64,000 nucleotides of DNA, taken from positions 92,145-156,144 of the forward strand of contig NZ_UEGO01000038.1 of assembly GCF_900465345.1 (NCBI RefSeq), given 5' to 3'. Shown here piece by piece: positions 27,065 to 35,710 of this stretch (the stretch's first letter is position 1; each line of letters begins with the position of its first letter). Position numbers and translations under genes: made by a program. The notes beneath the pieces were generated by a model. That model had not been told where the DNA came from and did not search any database. It saw nothing but the letters and a program-made list of their open reading frames with translations. The DNA is from Asaia bogorensis (GTDB taxonomy: Bacteria > Pseudomonadota > Alphaproteobacteria > Acetobacterales > Acetobacteraceae).

Positions 27065-27273
27065 TTCTTTTCTCTGCAACTGGCGAAAGGGACGTGAACA
27101 CGCAGCCTATGCGTGCCTTTATCGATCAAGCCGGTAACAAGCCTGGTTCCGAATGGCAGATGCCTCTGTTTTCTTCACTGAACATCACTATGCTATGGGA
27201 TCACGCAGGCTTTTGTCATCTAAATCCTGAAAGCCGATGAAGTTTTCTTTCCAGCCCGGATTCCCTCTTCGCA

Positions 27274-28077
27274 ATGTCGTCCATCTTGTCTGATCTGACC
27301 TTCACCGACGAGGAACTGCACCGCTATTCACGCCATATCCTGCTGCCCGAAGTGGGTGCATCAGGGCAGGCAAAGCTGCGCGACTCGTCAGTGCTCGTGA
27401 TCGGTGCAGGGGGACTCGGAAGCCCGCTGTCCCTTTATCTCGCCGCGGCGGGTGTCGGTCGCATCGGGCTGGTGGATGATGACAGGGTGGAGCTGAGCAA
27501 TCTGCAACGGCAGATCCTGTTTTCCACGCAGGATATCGGGGGCGGGAAGGCCGAGCAGGCGGCGGAAAGGCTCGGCGGACTCAATCCGGGTATCGAGGTC
27601 ATACCGCATGACCTGCGGGTGGATGCCGATAATCTGCCCTCACTTGTCAGCCAGTACGACCTTGTTTGCGACGGCAGTGACAACTTCACAACCCGATACG
27701 CGGTGGCTGATTGCTGTCATGCCTTGGGCAAAACGCTCGTTTCGGGCGCTGTACAGCGTTTTGAGGGGAGCCTTTCCACCTTTGCTCCCCAACGTGGTGG
27801 CCCCTGCTATCGCTGTCTTTATCCCGATGCCGATGAAAACGCGGCGCTGAGCTGCGGTCAGGCGGGCATTTTCGGCGCGGTTACGGGGGTGATTGGTACG
27901 CTGATGGCGACTGAGGCCCTGAAGGAAATCTTGGGTCTCGGGCGAAGCATGAGCGGTCGTGTTCTCATCTGGCATGCGCTGGAGGCGAGTTTCCGTAGTT
28001 TCGATCTCCCAGCCGATCCCGACTGTCCGTGCTGTGGCCGAGGGGCAGGGTCCGGGAGCGGGAGTGAGGGCGTATGA
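27274..28077 (+). CDS. MoeB/ThiF/HesA-family adenylyltransferase
   Basis: An E1-like enzyme that adenylates the C-terminal Gly of a small ubiquitin-like sulfur carrier such as MoaD or ThiS. The 267 residues show RYSRHILLPEVGASGQ, the ATP-binding GAGGLGSPLSLYLAAAGV (about 44-61), the VELSNLQRQILF arginine finger region and the DGSDNFTTRYAV loop (about 135). Zinc-binding CYRC (about 180) and CPCC (about 255) pairs and the catalytic-Cys region ALSCGQAGIFGAVTG are also present. It is MoeB-sized without a C-terminal rhodanese domain. It overlaps the following DsrE-like gene as ATGA. Confidence 0.9.
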   Translation: MSSILSDLTFTDEELHRYSRHILLPEVGASGQAKLRDSSVLVIGAGGLGSPLSLYLAAAGVGRIGLVDDDRVELSNLQRQILFSTQDIGGGKAEQAAERLGGLNPGIEVIPHDLRVDADNLPSLVSQYDLVCDGSDNFTTRYAVADCCHALGKTLVSGAVQRFEGSLSTFAPQRGGPCYRCLYPDADENAALSCGQAGIFGAVTGVIGTLMATEALKEILGLGRSMSGRVLIWHALEASFRSFDLPADPDCPCCGRGAGSGSGSEGV

Positions 28078-28451
28078 TGCGTGTCATGGGCATTACGCTT
28101 GCAGATCGCTCGTTCGAACGGGCTCATCACGCTTTTGTGCTCGCAGCAGGGGCTCTGGCTCTGGGGCGTGAAGTCGTCCTATTCGGTGGGGGGCTGAGTG
28201 TTGCGGCGTTATGCCGGGACTGGTCCTCGCTCGACGACGTGGGGCTCGATCAGATGTTTCAGTCGCGTGGCGTTGCTGGCTTCGAAACGCTGCGTTCTGC
28301 CATTTTCGAGCTGGACGGCGAGGTGCTGGCCTGCGAAGCCGGTATGAAGGCCTCAGGTCTGACGCAGGCCGATCTGTGCCCCGGCGTGCGTATCTGTGGG
28401 GTGACGACGTTTCTGGAACGCACGATCGATGCCCAGATTCTGAGCCTGTGA
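28074..28451 (+). CDS. DsrE/DsrF-like sulfur-relay protein
   Basis: The 125-residue protein has the DsrE-like alpha/beta pattern: an N-terminal strand, a helix (HHAFVLAAGALALGREVVLF) and a glycine loop (FGGGLSVAALC). A C-terminal part follows, with a conserved Cys in EVLACEAGMKASGL (about 82) and two more in DLCPGVRICGV. In this superfamily a Cys at this region carries persulfide sulfur. Its start codon overlaps the stop of the MoeB-like gene, so the two are translationally coupled. That suggests the pair acts together in sulfur transfer to a cofactor or tRNA. Confidence 0.75.
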   Translation: MMRVMGITLADRSFERAHHAFVLAAGALALGREVVLFGGGLSVAALCRDWSSLDDVGLDQMFQSRGVAGFETLRSAIFELDGEVLACEAGMKASGLTQADLCPGVRICGVTTFLERTIDAQILSL

Positions 28452-28500
28452 AGCGGCCCCCCTCTTGCCCCGAACGCCACAACTTGGCACCCATGCACCC

Positions 28501-29505
28501 ATGAAGACATTCCGCATCGTCTACGGCATCGGGCTGGCGATTCTGCTGCCGCTTGGCGCACAGGCAGAAGCCGCGCCCCAGACGACCAAACACGCGACTC
28601 ACCATCACAAACATGGCACGGCGGCGGCGTCTGCCAGTGGCAAGAGCTCAGCACACGGTGCTTCTGCCCATCACGGTAAAACGAAAGCGACCGCGGCAAA
28701 GGCGACAGACGGGACGACCGCGGGTAGCCGCAAAAAGCGCAAGGCCGCACGTGCGGCGGAGGAAGCCCGGGCGGCTCATGCGCATCATGCGGGCAAGCAT
28801 CATGTGCGCACGGCCGCAGGTGTCGCTGCCGGTGCCGCTGTAGCGGGTGCGGCGACAGCTGCCGCCCAGCCTGCCACGCCACCTGCCAGTGACGATGCTG
28901 CCGCAGCGGCTGCCGCCGCACCTGATGCACCGCCGCAGGACAAGGGAACCAACACGGGTCTGCCCTTGCCACGCTTTGCCGCAATGCGTGCCGACAAGGT
29001 GTTCATGCGCAAGGGGCCGGGTCAGCGCTATCCGATCGAATGGGTCTATCATCGCCGTGGTCTGCCGGTTGAGGTCGAGCGCGAGTTTGATGTCTGGCGT
29101 CTGATCGAGGATTCGGACGGTATGAAGGGCTGGGTCCATCAGGCGACGCTCGTCGGACAGCGCACTTTCGTGATTCCGGGGCAACCACCCGAGGGTCATG
29201 CTGCTGCAGTGGGTGAGGCCTCGGCCAAATCAGGCGACGTGATTGGCAAGGCCGATGCCCGCGTGCTGGGCTATGTGCCGAACGAGACCGAGGCACGACA
29301 GCGCCAAGGCGATACGCTGCTCTACAGCCAATCGGATGAAAACAGCGCTGTCGTGGCTGTGTTGCAACCCGGGACAGTGGGCACGCTCAAGCTGTGCCCC
29401 CAGGGGTCAACATGGTGCAAGGTGGTGGTCAAGGGCTATACGGGATGGCTTCCCAGACGTGTGTTCTGGGGGCTGTTGCCAGGAGAGACGCTTCAGCCTA
29501 GCTGA
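28501..29505 (+). CDS. Secreted bacterial-SH3 protein with a His/Ala/Lys-rich N-terminal region
   Basis: From the ATG at 28501 the 334-residue protein has a signal peptide ending GAQAEA. A low-complexity stretch of about 130 residues rich in Ala, His, Lys and Thr follows, with histone-H1-like character (SRKKRKAARAAEEARAAHAH). Two SH3-like segments come after it: VFMRKGPGQRYPIEWVYHRR to GWVHQATLVGQ (about 172-230), and QGDTLLYSQSDENSAVVAVL to GWLPRRVFWG (about 275-330). Such SH3 domains usually bind peptidoglycan peptides, so an envelope role is likely. pyk follows 42 bases later on the same strand. Confidence 0.8.
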   Translation: MKTFRIVYGIGLAILLPLGAQAEAAPQTTKHATHHHKHGTAAASASGKSSAHGASAHHGKTKATAAKATDGTTAGSRKKRKAARAAEEARAAHAHHAGKHHVRTAAGVAAGAAVAGAATAAAQPATPPASDDAAAAAAAAPDAPPQDKGTNTGLPLPRFAAMRADKVFMRKGPGQRYPIEWVYHRRGLPVEVEREFDVWRLIEDSDGMKGWVHQATLVGQRTFVIPGQPPEGHAAAVGEASAKSGDVIGKADARVLGYVPNETEARQRQGDTLLYSQSDENSAVVAVLQPGTVGTLKLCPQGSTWCKVVVKGYTGWLPRRVFWGLLPGETLQPS

Positions 29506-29547
29506 AGCTATGATATGCAACGTGCAGCAAATGGATCGGAGATCAGT

Positions 29548-31020
29548 ATGACGTCCTCACCTCAAGCAGCTTCGGCTCAGGGTACGGGAGTGAAGAAAGA
29601 GGCCGAACAGCGCCGCACGAAGATCGTTGCGACCCTCGGCCCGGCCTCCTCCACGCATGAGATGATCCGTACCCTGGCGCTGGCCGGGGCTGACGTGTTT
29701 CGCCTGAACTTCTCGCATGGTTCGCATGAAGACCATGCCAAGCGTCACGCCACCATCCGTGATGTTGAAGCCGAACTTGGTCGCCCGCTGGCCATTCTGG
29801 CCGACATGCAGGGCCCCAAGCTGCGCGTTGGCACCTTTGCCGATGGCAAGGTGGAACTGATTGAAGGCGCACGCTTCCGTCTGGATCTGGATCGTACGCC
29901 GGGTGATGCCCGTCGCGCCTGTCTGCCGCACCCCGAGATCATGCGCGCTGCCGAGCCCGGCAGCCGCCTGCTGCTCGATGACGGCAAGATGCGTCTGCGT
30001 GTGATCTCCTGCGACGAAACGCATATGGAGACCGAAGTTGAAGTCGGTGGCTGGCTGTCAGAGCGCAAGGGCGTGAATGTGCCTGACGTTGTGTTGCCCA
30101 TCCCGGCCCTGACCGAGAAGGACCACAAGGACTTCACTTTCGCGCTCGACCTTGGTGTCGAATACGTGGCCCTTTCTTTCGTGCAGCGCCCCGAGGACGT
30201 GCAGGAAGCCAAGGACATTGCCAAGGGTCGCGCCTGGATCATGACCAAGCTCGAAAAGCCGCAGGCCATGGAGCGTCTGAGCGACATCATCGCGCTTTCT
30301 GACGCTGTGATGGTGGCGCGTGGCGACCTTGGTGTCGAACTCCCTGCCGAGGAAGTGCCGATCGAGCAGAAGCGTGCCATTCGTGAAGCGCGCTTTCAGG
30401 GCAAGCCGGTGATCGTGGCCACGCAGATGCTGGAAAGCATGATCACCTCGCCCACGCCGACGCGCGCTGAGGTATCTGACGTCTCGAACGCCGTATTCGA
30501 CGGCACCGATGCCGTAATGCTTTCGGCCGAGAGCGCTGCGGGCAAGTATCCGTGCGAAGCCGTCGAGGTGATGGCCCGCGTGACGCGTCGCGTCGAGAAC
30601 GATCTCGAGTGGCGCATGCAGGAAGAGGCTCTTCGCCCTGACAGCGACGGCACGACCGGTGGCGCTATTGCCGAAGCCGCCTGGCATGTTGCCCAGTCGG
30701 TCTCGGCTGCCGTGATCGTGGTTTATACGCAGAGCGGCCGTGGCGCCCTGCAGATTGCCCGTGAGCGCGCTGATTGCCCGGTTCTGGCGCTGACGCCGGA
30801 TGATGAAACCGCTCGTCGTCTGAACATGGTCTGGGGCGTACGCGCCATGTCCGTGGGTCAGGAAACGCCGGTTTACGGTGTTGAAGGCGTGGTCGATCAG
30901 GCGGTCGGTCTGGCCGTTTCCGAAGGCTATGCCGAGAAGGGTGACAAGCTGGTTCTGCTCGTCGGCCTTCCCTTCGGGCAGCAGGGTTCGACCAACACCC
31001 TGCGTGTTGTCACGATCTGA
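29548..31020 (+). CDS. pyk: Pyruvate kinase
   Basis: It catalyses phosphoenolpyruvate plus ADP to pyruvate plus ATP. The 490-residue protein shows RRTKIVATLGPASSTHEM at the N-terminus and GADVFRLNFSHGSHEDH (about 48-64). ILADMQGPKLRVG, the catalytic Lys in AWIMTKLEKPQAMERL (about 240), VMVARGDLGVELPAEEVP (about 265) and ATQMLESMITSPTPTRAE follow. The C-terminal allosteric domain includes ESAAGKYPCEAVEVM. The start at 29548, after GGAG, is preferred to the ATG at 29515. It is followed by a cluster of palindromes that may block read-through. Confidence 0.96.
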   Translation: MTSSPQAASAQGTGVKKEAEQRRTKIVATLGPASSTHEMIRTLALAGADVFRLNFSHGSHEDHAKRHATIRDVEAELGRPLAILADMQGPKLRVGTFADGKVELIEGARFRLDLDRTPGDARRACLPHPEIMRAAEPGSRLLLDDGKMRLRVISCDETHMETEVEVGGWLSERKGVNVPDVVLPIPALTEKDHKDFTFALDLGVEYVALSFVQRPEDVQEAKDIAKGRAWIMTKLEKPQAMERLSDIIALSDAVMVARGDLGVELPAEEVPIEQKRAIREARFQGKPVIVATQMLESMITSPTPTRAEVSDVSNAVFDGTDAVMLSAESAAGKYPCEAVEVMARVTRRVENDLEWRMQEEALRPDSDGTTGGAIAEAAWHVAQSVSAAVIVVYTQSGRGALQIARERADCPVLALTPDDETARRLNMVWGVRAMSVGQETPVYGVEGVVDQAVGLAVSEGYAEKGDKLVLLVGLPFGQQGSTNTLRVVTI

Positions 31021-31032
31021 TCAGGGTCAGGT

Positions 31033-31285
31033 GCGGGGCTCTGCCCCGCGCCCGGGACAGGGCGCAGTCCCTGTATCCCGATTGGCACAGGTAGACTCCC
31101 GAAGGACGAGTGTCCTTCGGTGGCGTGTGGGGCTAAGCCCCAGGACTGCCAAATGTGCGAGCCCAACATTCCTGCGGTGACATTGTCCCGCATTTCGACA
31201 AGAGCCACTTCCCTCAACACCTGATTTATTCAAACAGGTTTCCAAAGGACGACCGTCCTTTGGTGGGATATGGGGCAACGCCCCA
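31033..31285. repeat. Intergenic palindromic repeat cluster (two 44-base composite units)
   Basis: Between pyk and the tyrA-like gene, several near-perfect palindromes occur. GCGGGGC/GCCCCGC is at 31033-31049 with a 3-base loop. A composite unit at 31099-31142 contains CCGAAGGAC-4-GTCCTTCGG, then 7 bases, then TGGGGC-3-GCCCCA. The same unit recurs at 31242-31285 with CCAAAGGAC-4-GTCCTTTGG, 7 bases and TGGGGC-3-GCCCCA. Both copies are 44 bases long, in the same orientation, with identical spacing. No gene is visible in 31021-31329. They look like REP-type elements. Confidence 0.8.
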
Positions 31286-31329
31286 CGACGACGACCCACC
31301 ATCCTCTACACTTGCCAGCAGGCAGAGGC

Positions 31330-32217
31330 TCAGGCCTGACGATTTTCGAGCAGGGAACGACGGATGCGTCGACCGCGCGAGATCGTATCGACAATGGTTT
31401 TCTCGTCGCCCTCGCGAATGGCCTTGGCCATGGCGGCGGCGTCCTGGCTGAAACGGTCCAGCACGCTGAGCAGGGCGTCGCTGTTGTTCAGGAAGATGTC
31501 ACGCCACATGGTCGGGTCTGAGGCGGCGATACGGGTGAAATCGCGAAAGCCCGAGGCGGCAAAATCCAGCACTTCGGCACGCATGTCTTCTGCAAGCGTA
31601 TCGGCGGTGCCGCAGATGGTGAAGGCGATCAGATGAGGCAGGTGGCTCACCATCGCGCAGATCGTGTCGTGATGATCGACATCCATGATCCGGATACGGG
31701 CCCCCATTTCTCTCCAGAAAGCCGCAAGACGGTCGATGTCGGTCTGCGGGGCGTGGGGGTCCGGCGTCAGGAGGCACCAGCGATCCTCGAACAGGCTGGC
31801 AAAGCCGGCATCCGGGCCTGAATGTTCGGTACCGGCCATGGGGTGGGCCGGGATATAGGCAATATCGTCGCGCAGATGGGGTGTGAGGGCGTCAACCACG
31901 CTACGGCGCGTCGAGCCGACATCGGTCAGGATCGCGCCCGCCTTGAGGTGGGGCATGATGGCCTCGGCCACCGGGGCGATAGCCCCGACGGGTACGCAGA
32001 GCATGACGCAATCAGCATCGGCGACAGCCTTGGCGAGATCGGCTGTGATCTCGTCGCCCAGATCGAGGGCGCGCACCCGATCGAGTACCGCGGGGTCACG
32101 ATCGGCGACGACGAGGTGATTGACCAGACCGGGACGCTCGCGCAACCGGCGCAGGACGGAGGAGCCGATCAGACCGGGACCGATGACGCAGAGCGTCTCG
32201 AACAAGGGCGTGGTCAT
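31330..32217 (-). CDS. tyrA: Prephenate/arogenate dehydrogenase
   Basis: TyrA-type enzymes oxidatively decarboxylate prephenate (or arogenate) on the way to tyrosine. The 295-residue protein has the NAD-binding VIGPGLIGSSVLRRL (about 10-24), the catalytic-site-like TDVGSTRRSVVDAL and IPAHPMAGTEHSGPDAGFASL (about 122-142). The helical dimerisation domain contains MVSHLPHLIAF (about 190) and AASGFRDFTRIAASDPTMW (about 225). Its ATG overlaps the stop of the hpnL-like gene as ATGA, so the two are coupled despite unrelated roles. Whether prephenate or arogenate is the substrate cannot be told. Confidence 0.9.
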   Translation of the reverse strand: MTTPLFETLCVIGPGLIGSSVLRRLRERPGLVNHLVVADRDPAVLDRVRALDLGDEITADLAKAVADADCVMLCVPVGAIAPVAEAIMPHLKAGAILTDVGSTRRSVVDALTPHLRDDIAYIPAHPMAGTEHSGPDAGFASLFEDRWCLLTPDPHAPQTDIDRLAAFWREMGARIRIMDVDHHDTICAMVSHLPHLIAFTICGTADTLAEDMRAEVLDFAASGFRDFTRIAASDPTMWRDIFLNNSDALLSVLDRFSQDAAAMAKAIREGDEKTIVDTISRGRRIRRSLLENRQA

Positions 32218-33272
32218 GAGGCTTCGCTCCGTGAGGATGTGTCAGCGTAATCGAGGGTCGTATCGGCGGATGTCGGGCGCTTGGGCTGACGCAGGCGGCG
32301 CATTTCGGAAAGCTGCCACAAGGCCATGACGGGGATACCGATGGCGATGTCACGGCCACGACGCAGCAGCGACAGGCCCAGTGAGATTTCGGCATCGACG
32401 CCGAAGAAATAGCCGAGCGCGACATAGGCGGCTTCCTGAACGCCCAGAGCGGCTGGCACAAGGAACGAGGCGGACATGAGGCCGCAAACGACACCTTCAA
32501 TGGCGATGGCGCCGACAACACCGATATGGGCACCCAGCAATTCGAGTGAGAGCCAGGTAATGGCGGCGCCGCCGAGCCAGCAAAGAAGGTGGATGGTGGC
32601 TCCCAGAGCGATGCGACCGGGGCGTGACCAGAGTTGATCGAGTTCGGCCTGGAAATTATCCATGTTGTCGATCAGCGAGGTGCGCCAGCCATCGGCAATA
32701 TGACGGCCCAGAAAGCGGGCGGCATAATGGATAGCAGCCCCGCCACGCTGCTGCGTCCAGATGAAACCAGCGATGCCAAGCGCAAGAAGCGCCATGCCGC
32801 CCAGAACAGGCCAGGTGAACCTGTTGGTGCCCGCATGGTCGAACAGGCAGGCGAGGGCGATGATCACGAACACGATCTGACCCAGCACCTCGGTTGTGAT
32901 ATCCACGATGTTGGTGGCGACAGCCGCAGGCCACTGGAGCGGGCCGAGTCTGCGGGTGAGGGTAGGGATGCTGCATGTGGCGCGTATGCCAATCACCATG
33001 CCGCCAAGCTGGGAGAAGGGCAGGCAGTTCCCGGCGGCGTCACGCACGGCGCGTGAGGCAATGGCCCGAAAGAGCCCGAGTTCGGGACAGGCACTGAACC
33101 AGGCAATGCCGAGACCGATATCAACCAGCGCCTGACCACCGACGATGGACGCAAAGCCCCCTATGCCGATACGCTGCATGGCGCTGAAAACATGACCGAT
33201 GCCAAGCCAGGCCATGATTCCCGTAAGAAGGGCAAGGCCCATGAGGGCGAGAACAAGGGTGAGTGTTTTCAA
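32214..33272 (-). CDS. hpnL: HpnL-like multispan membrane protein
   Basis: A polytopic inner-membrane protein of about 352 residues with roughly seven to eight hydrophobic helices. It resembles the lysylphosphatidylglycerol-synthase membrane region and its hopanoid-associated HpnL branch. Typical parts are LTLVLALMGLALLTGIMAWLG at the N-terminus, NCLPFSQLGGMVIGIRATC (about 88-106) and FLVPAALGVQEAAYVALGYF near residue 285. The position back-to-back with hpnA supports hpnL; the exact role (perhaps lipid transport or regulation) is unknown. The start is uncertain: TTG at 33272 gives a family-like N-terminus, whereas TTG at 33356 adds 28 residues containing three Cys. Confidence 0.75.
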   Translation of the reverse strand: MKTLTLVLALMGLALLTGIMAWLGIGHVFSAMQRIGIGGFASIVGGQALVDIGLGIAWFSACPELGLFRAIASRAVRDAAGNCLPFSQLGGMVIGIRATCSIPTLTRRLGPLQWPAAVATNIVDITTEVLGQIVFVIIALACLFDHAGTNRFTWPVLGGMALLALGIAGFIWTQQRGGAAIHYAARFLGRHIADGWRTSLIDNMDNFQAELDQLWSRPGRIALGATIHLLCWLGGAAITWLSLELLGAHIGVVGAIAIEGVVCGLMSASFLVPAALGVQEAAYVALGYFFGVDAEISLGLSLLRRGRDIAIGIPVMALWQLSEMRRLRQPKRPTSADTTLDYADTSSRSEAS

Positions 33273-33542
33273 GGCCAGTCGGTTCCGAACGTCGCAGGGT
33301 TGCGGAGGCGCATTGTCTGGCCAGGAACAGGCCCGGCAATGCGGGAGGTTGGACAAAGCTCCTGCGGCAATTTGCGAGTATGTGCGCTGTCGCGTGCTCG
33401 CGGCTGTCTACACCAGACAGTCAGTTTTCGCTACTGCGCGGCTCAATATGACGAAAAAGCCATCAGGCGCAGGTTGCTTGTCCTTGCGCGAGCGGTATGG
33501 TGCGGTATCGATTTGCAATAAATGAGAGCATCAGGGCCTATC

Positions 33543-34544
33543 ATGGGTGAATACACGCTGATTACCGGCGCGACCGGCTTTGTTGGCTCGGCAGTGGCGC
33601 GTATTCTCAAGCAACGGGGCCATCGCATCAGATTGATGGTCCGTGCCGGGGCCGATCTTTCCAACCTTGAGGGGCTCGATGCCGATCTGGTGATTGGCGA
33701 CCTGACGGCCCCCGAGAGCTTCGGACCGGCGCTGGAAAACTGCCGCTATCTCTTTCATGTAGCGGCGGACTATCGCCTTTGGGTGCCGGATCCGGCTGTG
33801 ATGATGCGGGCCAATGTCGAGGGCACAAGGCGGCTCATGATGGCGGCACTCGATGCCGGGATCGAGCGGGTAGTCTATTGCTCATCCGTGGCGGCGCTGG
33901 GGCTCACGAAGGATGGCAGCCCGGCCAATGAACTGACGCCGGTGACCGAGCACGATGTGATTGGCGTGTACAAGCTCTCCAAATATCGCGCCGAGCAGGA
34001 AGTGCTGAAGCTTGTGCGCGAGCGCGGTCTGCCTGCCGTGATCGTGAACCCTTCCACCCCTGTTGGACCGCGTGACATCAAGCCCACGCCCACCGGACAG
34101 ATGATCGTGGATGTCGCGTCGGGCAACATGCCGGCCTATGTCGATAGTGGCCTGAATATCGTGCACGTGGATGACGTGGCGGAGGGTCATGCGCTGGCGC
34201 TCGAAAAGGGCGTGATTGGCGAGAAATATATCCTCGGCGGCGAAAACTACATGCTGGGCGATCTTTTCGCTCTGATTGGCGAGGTCGCCTGTGTTAAACC
34301 GCCCCGGATCAAGCTCAAGCAGTCATGGCTGCAGCCGGTTGCTGTCGTATCCGAATGGATGGCGCGAGGTTTTGGTATCGAACCCCGTGTGACACGGGAG
34401 ACCCTGGCCATGTCGAAGAAGATGATGTTCTTCACCTCGCTCAAGGCTCAGGAGACGCTTGGCTATGCGCCACGTCCGGCGCGAGAAGCGGTGGCCGATG
34501 CCGTCACCTGGTTTCGTGAACACGGACGGATTGCCACGAAATGA
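33543..34544 (+). CDS. hpnA: Hopanoid-associated sugar epimerase HpnA
   Basis: A 333-residue extended SDR of the NAD-dependent epimerase family. It begins YTLITGATGFVGSAVARIL (Rossmann GxxGxxG), has NVEGTRRLMMAALDAG (about 85), YCSSVAALGL and the catalytic YKLSK (about 143-147), then NPSTPVGPRDIKPTPTG (about 166). That last phrase is typical of HpnA. Its precise reaction in hopanoid side-chain metabolism is not established. The ATG at 33543 follows AGGG; an in-frame ATG at 33522 is the alternative. It starts the run hpnA-hpnB-hpnC, each overlapping the next. Confidence 0.92.
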   Translation: MGEYTLITGATGFVGSAVARILKQRGHRIRLMVRAGADLSNLEGLDADLVIGDLTAPESFGPALENCRYLFHVAADYRLWVPDPAVMMRANVEGTRRLMMAALDAGIERVVYCSSVAALGLTKDGSPANELTPVTEHDVIGVYKLSKYRAEQEVLKLVRERGLPAVIVNPSTPVGPRDIKPTPTGQMIVDVASGNMPAYVDSGLNIVHVDDVAEGHALALEKGVIGEKYILGGENYMLGDLFALIGEVACVKPPRIKLKQSWLQPVAVVSEWMARGFGIEPRVTRETLAMSKKMMFFTSLKAQETLGYAPRPAREAVADAVTWFREHGRIATK

Positions 34545-35710
34545 TCAGACATTTCATGGCGGCCTCGGCTCTGGCAGCATGGGGTAAATTGCTTTTCGGG
34601 CACGGGCGTTTCTGGCGTACCGGCGAGCGTCTTGCGCCGGGGGCCGGAACAACGGCGCTGAAATCCGATGAGAAAATCTGGCCCGATGTCGCCATTGTCG
34701 TACCTGCTCGCGATGAGGCTGAATCGATCCAGGCCTGTGTGGCGACGCTGGTGCAGCAGGATTACCGCGGCAAGCTGAGCGTGATTGTCGTGGATGACGG
34801 CAGTACCGATGGTACGGGCGAGCTGGCGCGTCAGGTCGCTGATCCTCATGAACGTCTTACCGTACTTACAGGCAAGGCACGTCCTGAGGGATGGAGCGGG
34901 AAGCTTTGGGCCGTGCATCAGGGGGAATGTCTGGCGCGAGAAAAAATCGATGCCAATGGGTTCGTGCTGCTGACCGACGCCGATATCCTTCATTCCGCCC
35001 TTCATCTCGAGACGCTGGTGGAAAAGGCGGAGCGTGACGGACTCGACATGGTGTCTGAAATGGTCGTGCTGAACTGTGAAAGCGCAGCAGAACGACTGCT
35101 TGTGCCAGCCTTCGTCTATTTCTTTGCGATGCTCTACCCGTTCGAGAAGGTGAACGACCCGGCCTCGCCGGTGGCGGGGGCTGCAGGCGGGACGATACTC
35201 GTCCGTCGGTCCATGCTTGAGCGCATTGGAGGAGTCGAGTCGGTGCGGGGCGCACTGATCGATGACTGCTCACTGGCTGCCGATATCAAGAAGGCAGGCG
35301 GCAAGCTGTATCTGGGTCACAGCATGCTGGCATGGTCGATCCGCCCCTATCGGGGGGCTGGTGACATCTGGCGCATGATTGCGCGCACGGCTTATGTGCA
35401 GCTGCGCTATTCCCCGATCATTCTGCTTTGCACTGTGCTGGGAATGACGCTGGTCTGGCTGGCGCCTGTTTATTTTGCCCTGTTTGGCCGCGGGCGAGTC
35501 AGGGTCATGGGAGGCGCGTCGCTCTTTCTGGCCGTGATCTCCTTCCTGCCCACATTGTCGCGCTTCAAGCTCTCGCCGGTCCGTGCACTGGCCTTGCCGG
35601 TCGTTGCTGCCTTTTACATGGCTGCGACCCTGGGATCGGCCCTTGACCATCACCGTGGTCGGGGCGTGCAATGGAAAAGTCGTTTCTATACCGAGGAGAC
35701 ACATGCCTGA
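34541..35710 (+). CDS. hpnB: Hopanoid-associated glycosyltransferase HpnB
   Basis: A 389-residue GT2-family membrane enzyme. One hydrophobic segment at the N-terminus is followed by the GT-A domain with DVAIVVPARDEAESIQACV (about 47-65), VDDGSTDGTGELAR, the metal-binding FVLLTDADILHSALHLETL (about 143) and LIDDCSLAADIKKAGGKL (about 243). Three or so C-terminal transmembrane helices follow (about 285-370). It is likely to glycosylate hopanoid side chains, as proposed for HpnB, but that is inference. Its start overlaps the hpnA stop (ATGA), and hpnC starts at its own last base. Confidence 0.9.
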   Translation: MIRHFMAASALAAWGKLLFGHGRFWRTGERLAPGAGTTALKSDEKIWPDVAIVVPARDEAESIQACVATLVQQDYRGKLSVIVVDDGSTDGTGELARQVADPHERLTVLTGKARPEGWSGKLWAVHQGECLAREKIDANGFVLLTDADILHSALHLETLVEKAERDGLDMVSEMVVLNCESAAERLLVPAFVYFFAMLYPFEKVNDPASPVAGAAGGTILVRRSMLERIGGVESVRGALIDDCSLAADIKKAGGKLYLGHSMLAWSIRPYRGAGDIWRMIARTAYVQLRYSPIILLCTVLGMTLVWLAPVYFALFGRGRVRVMGGASLFLAVISFLPTLSRFKLSPVRALALPVVAAFYMAATLGSALDHHRGRGVQWKSRFYTEETHA

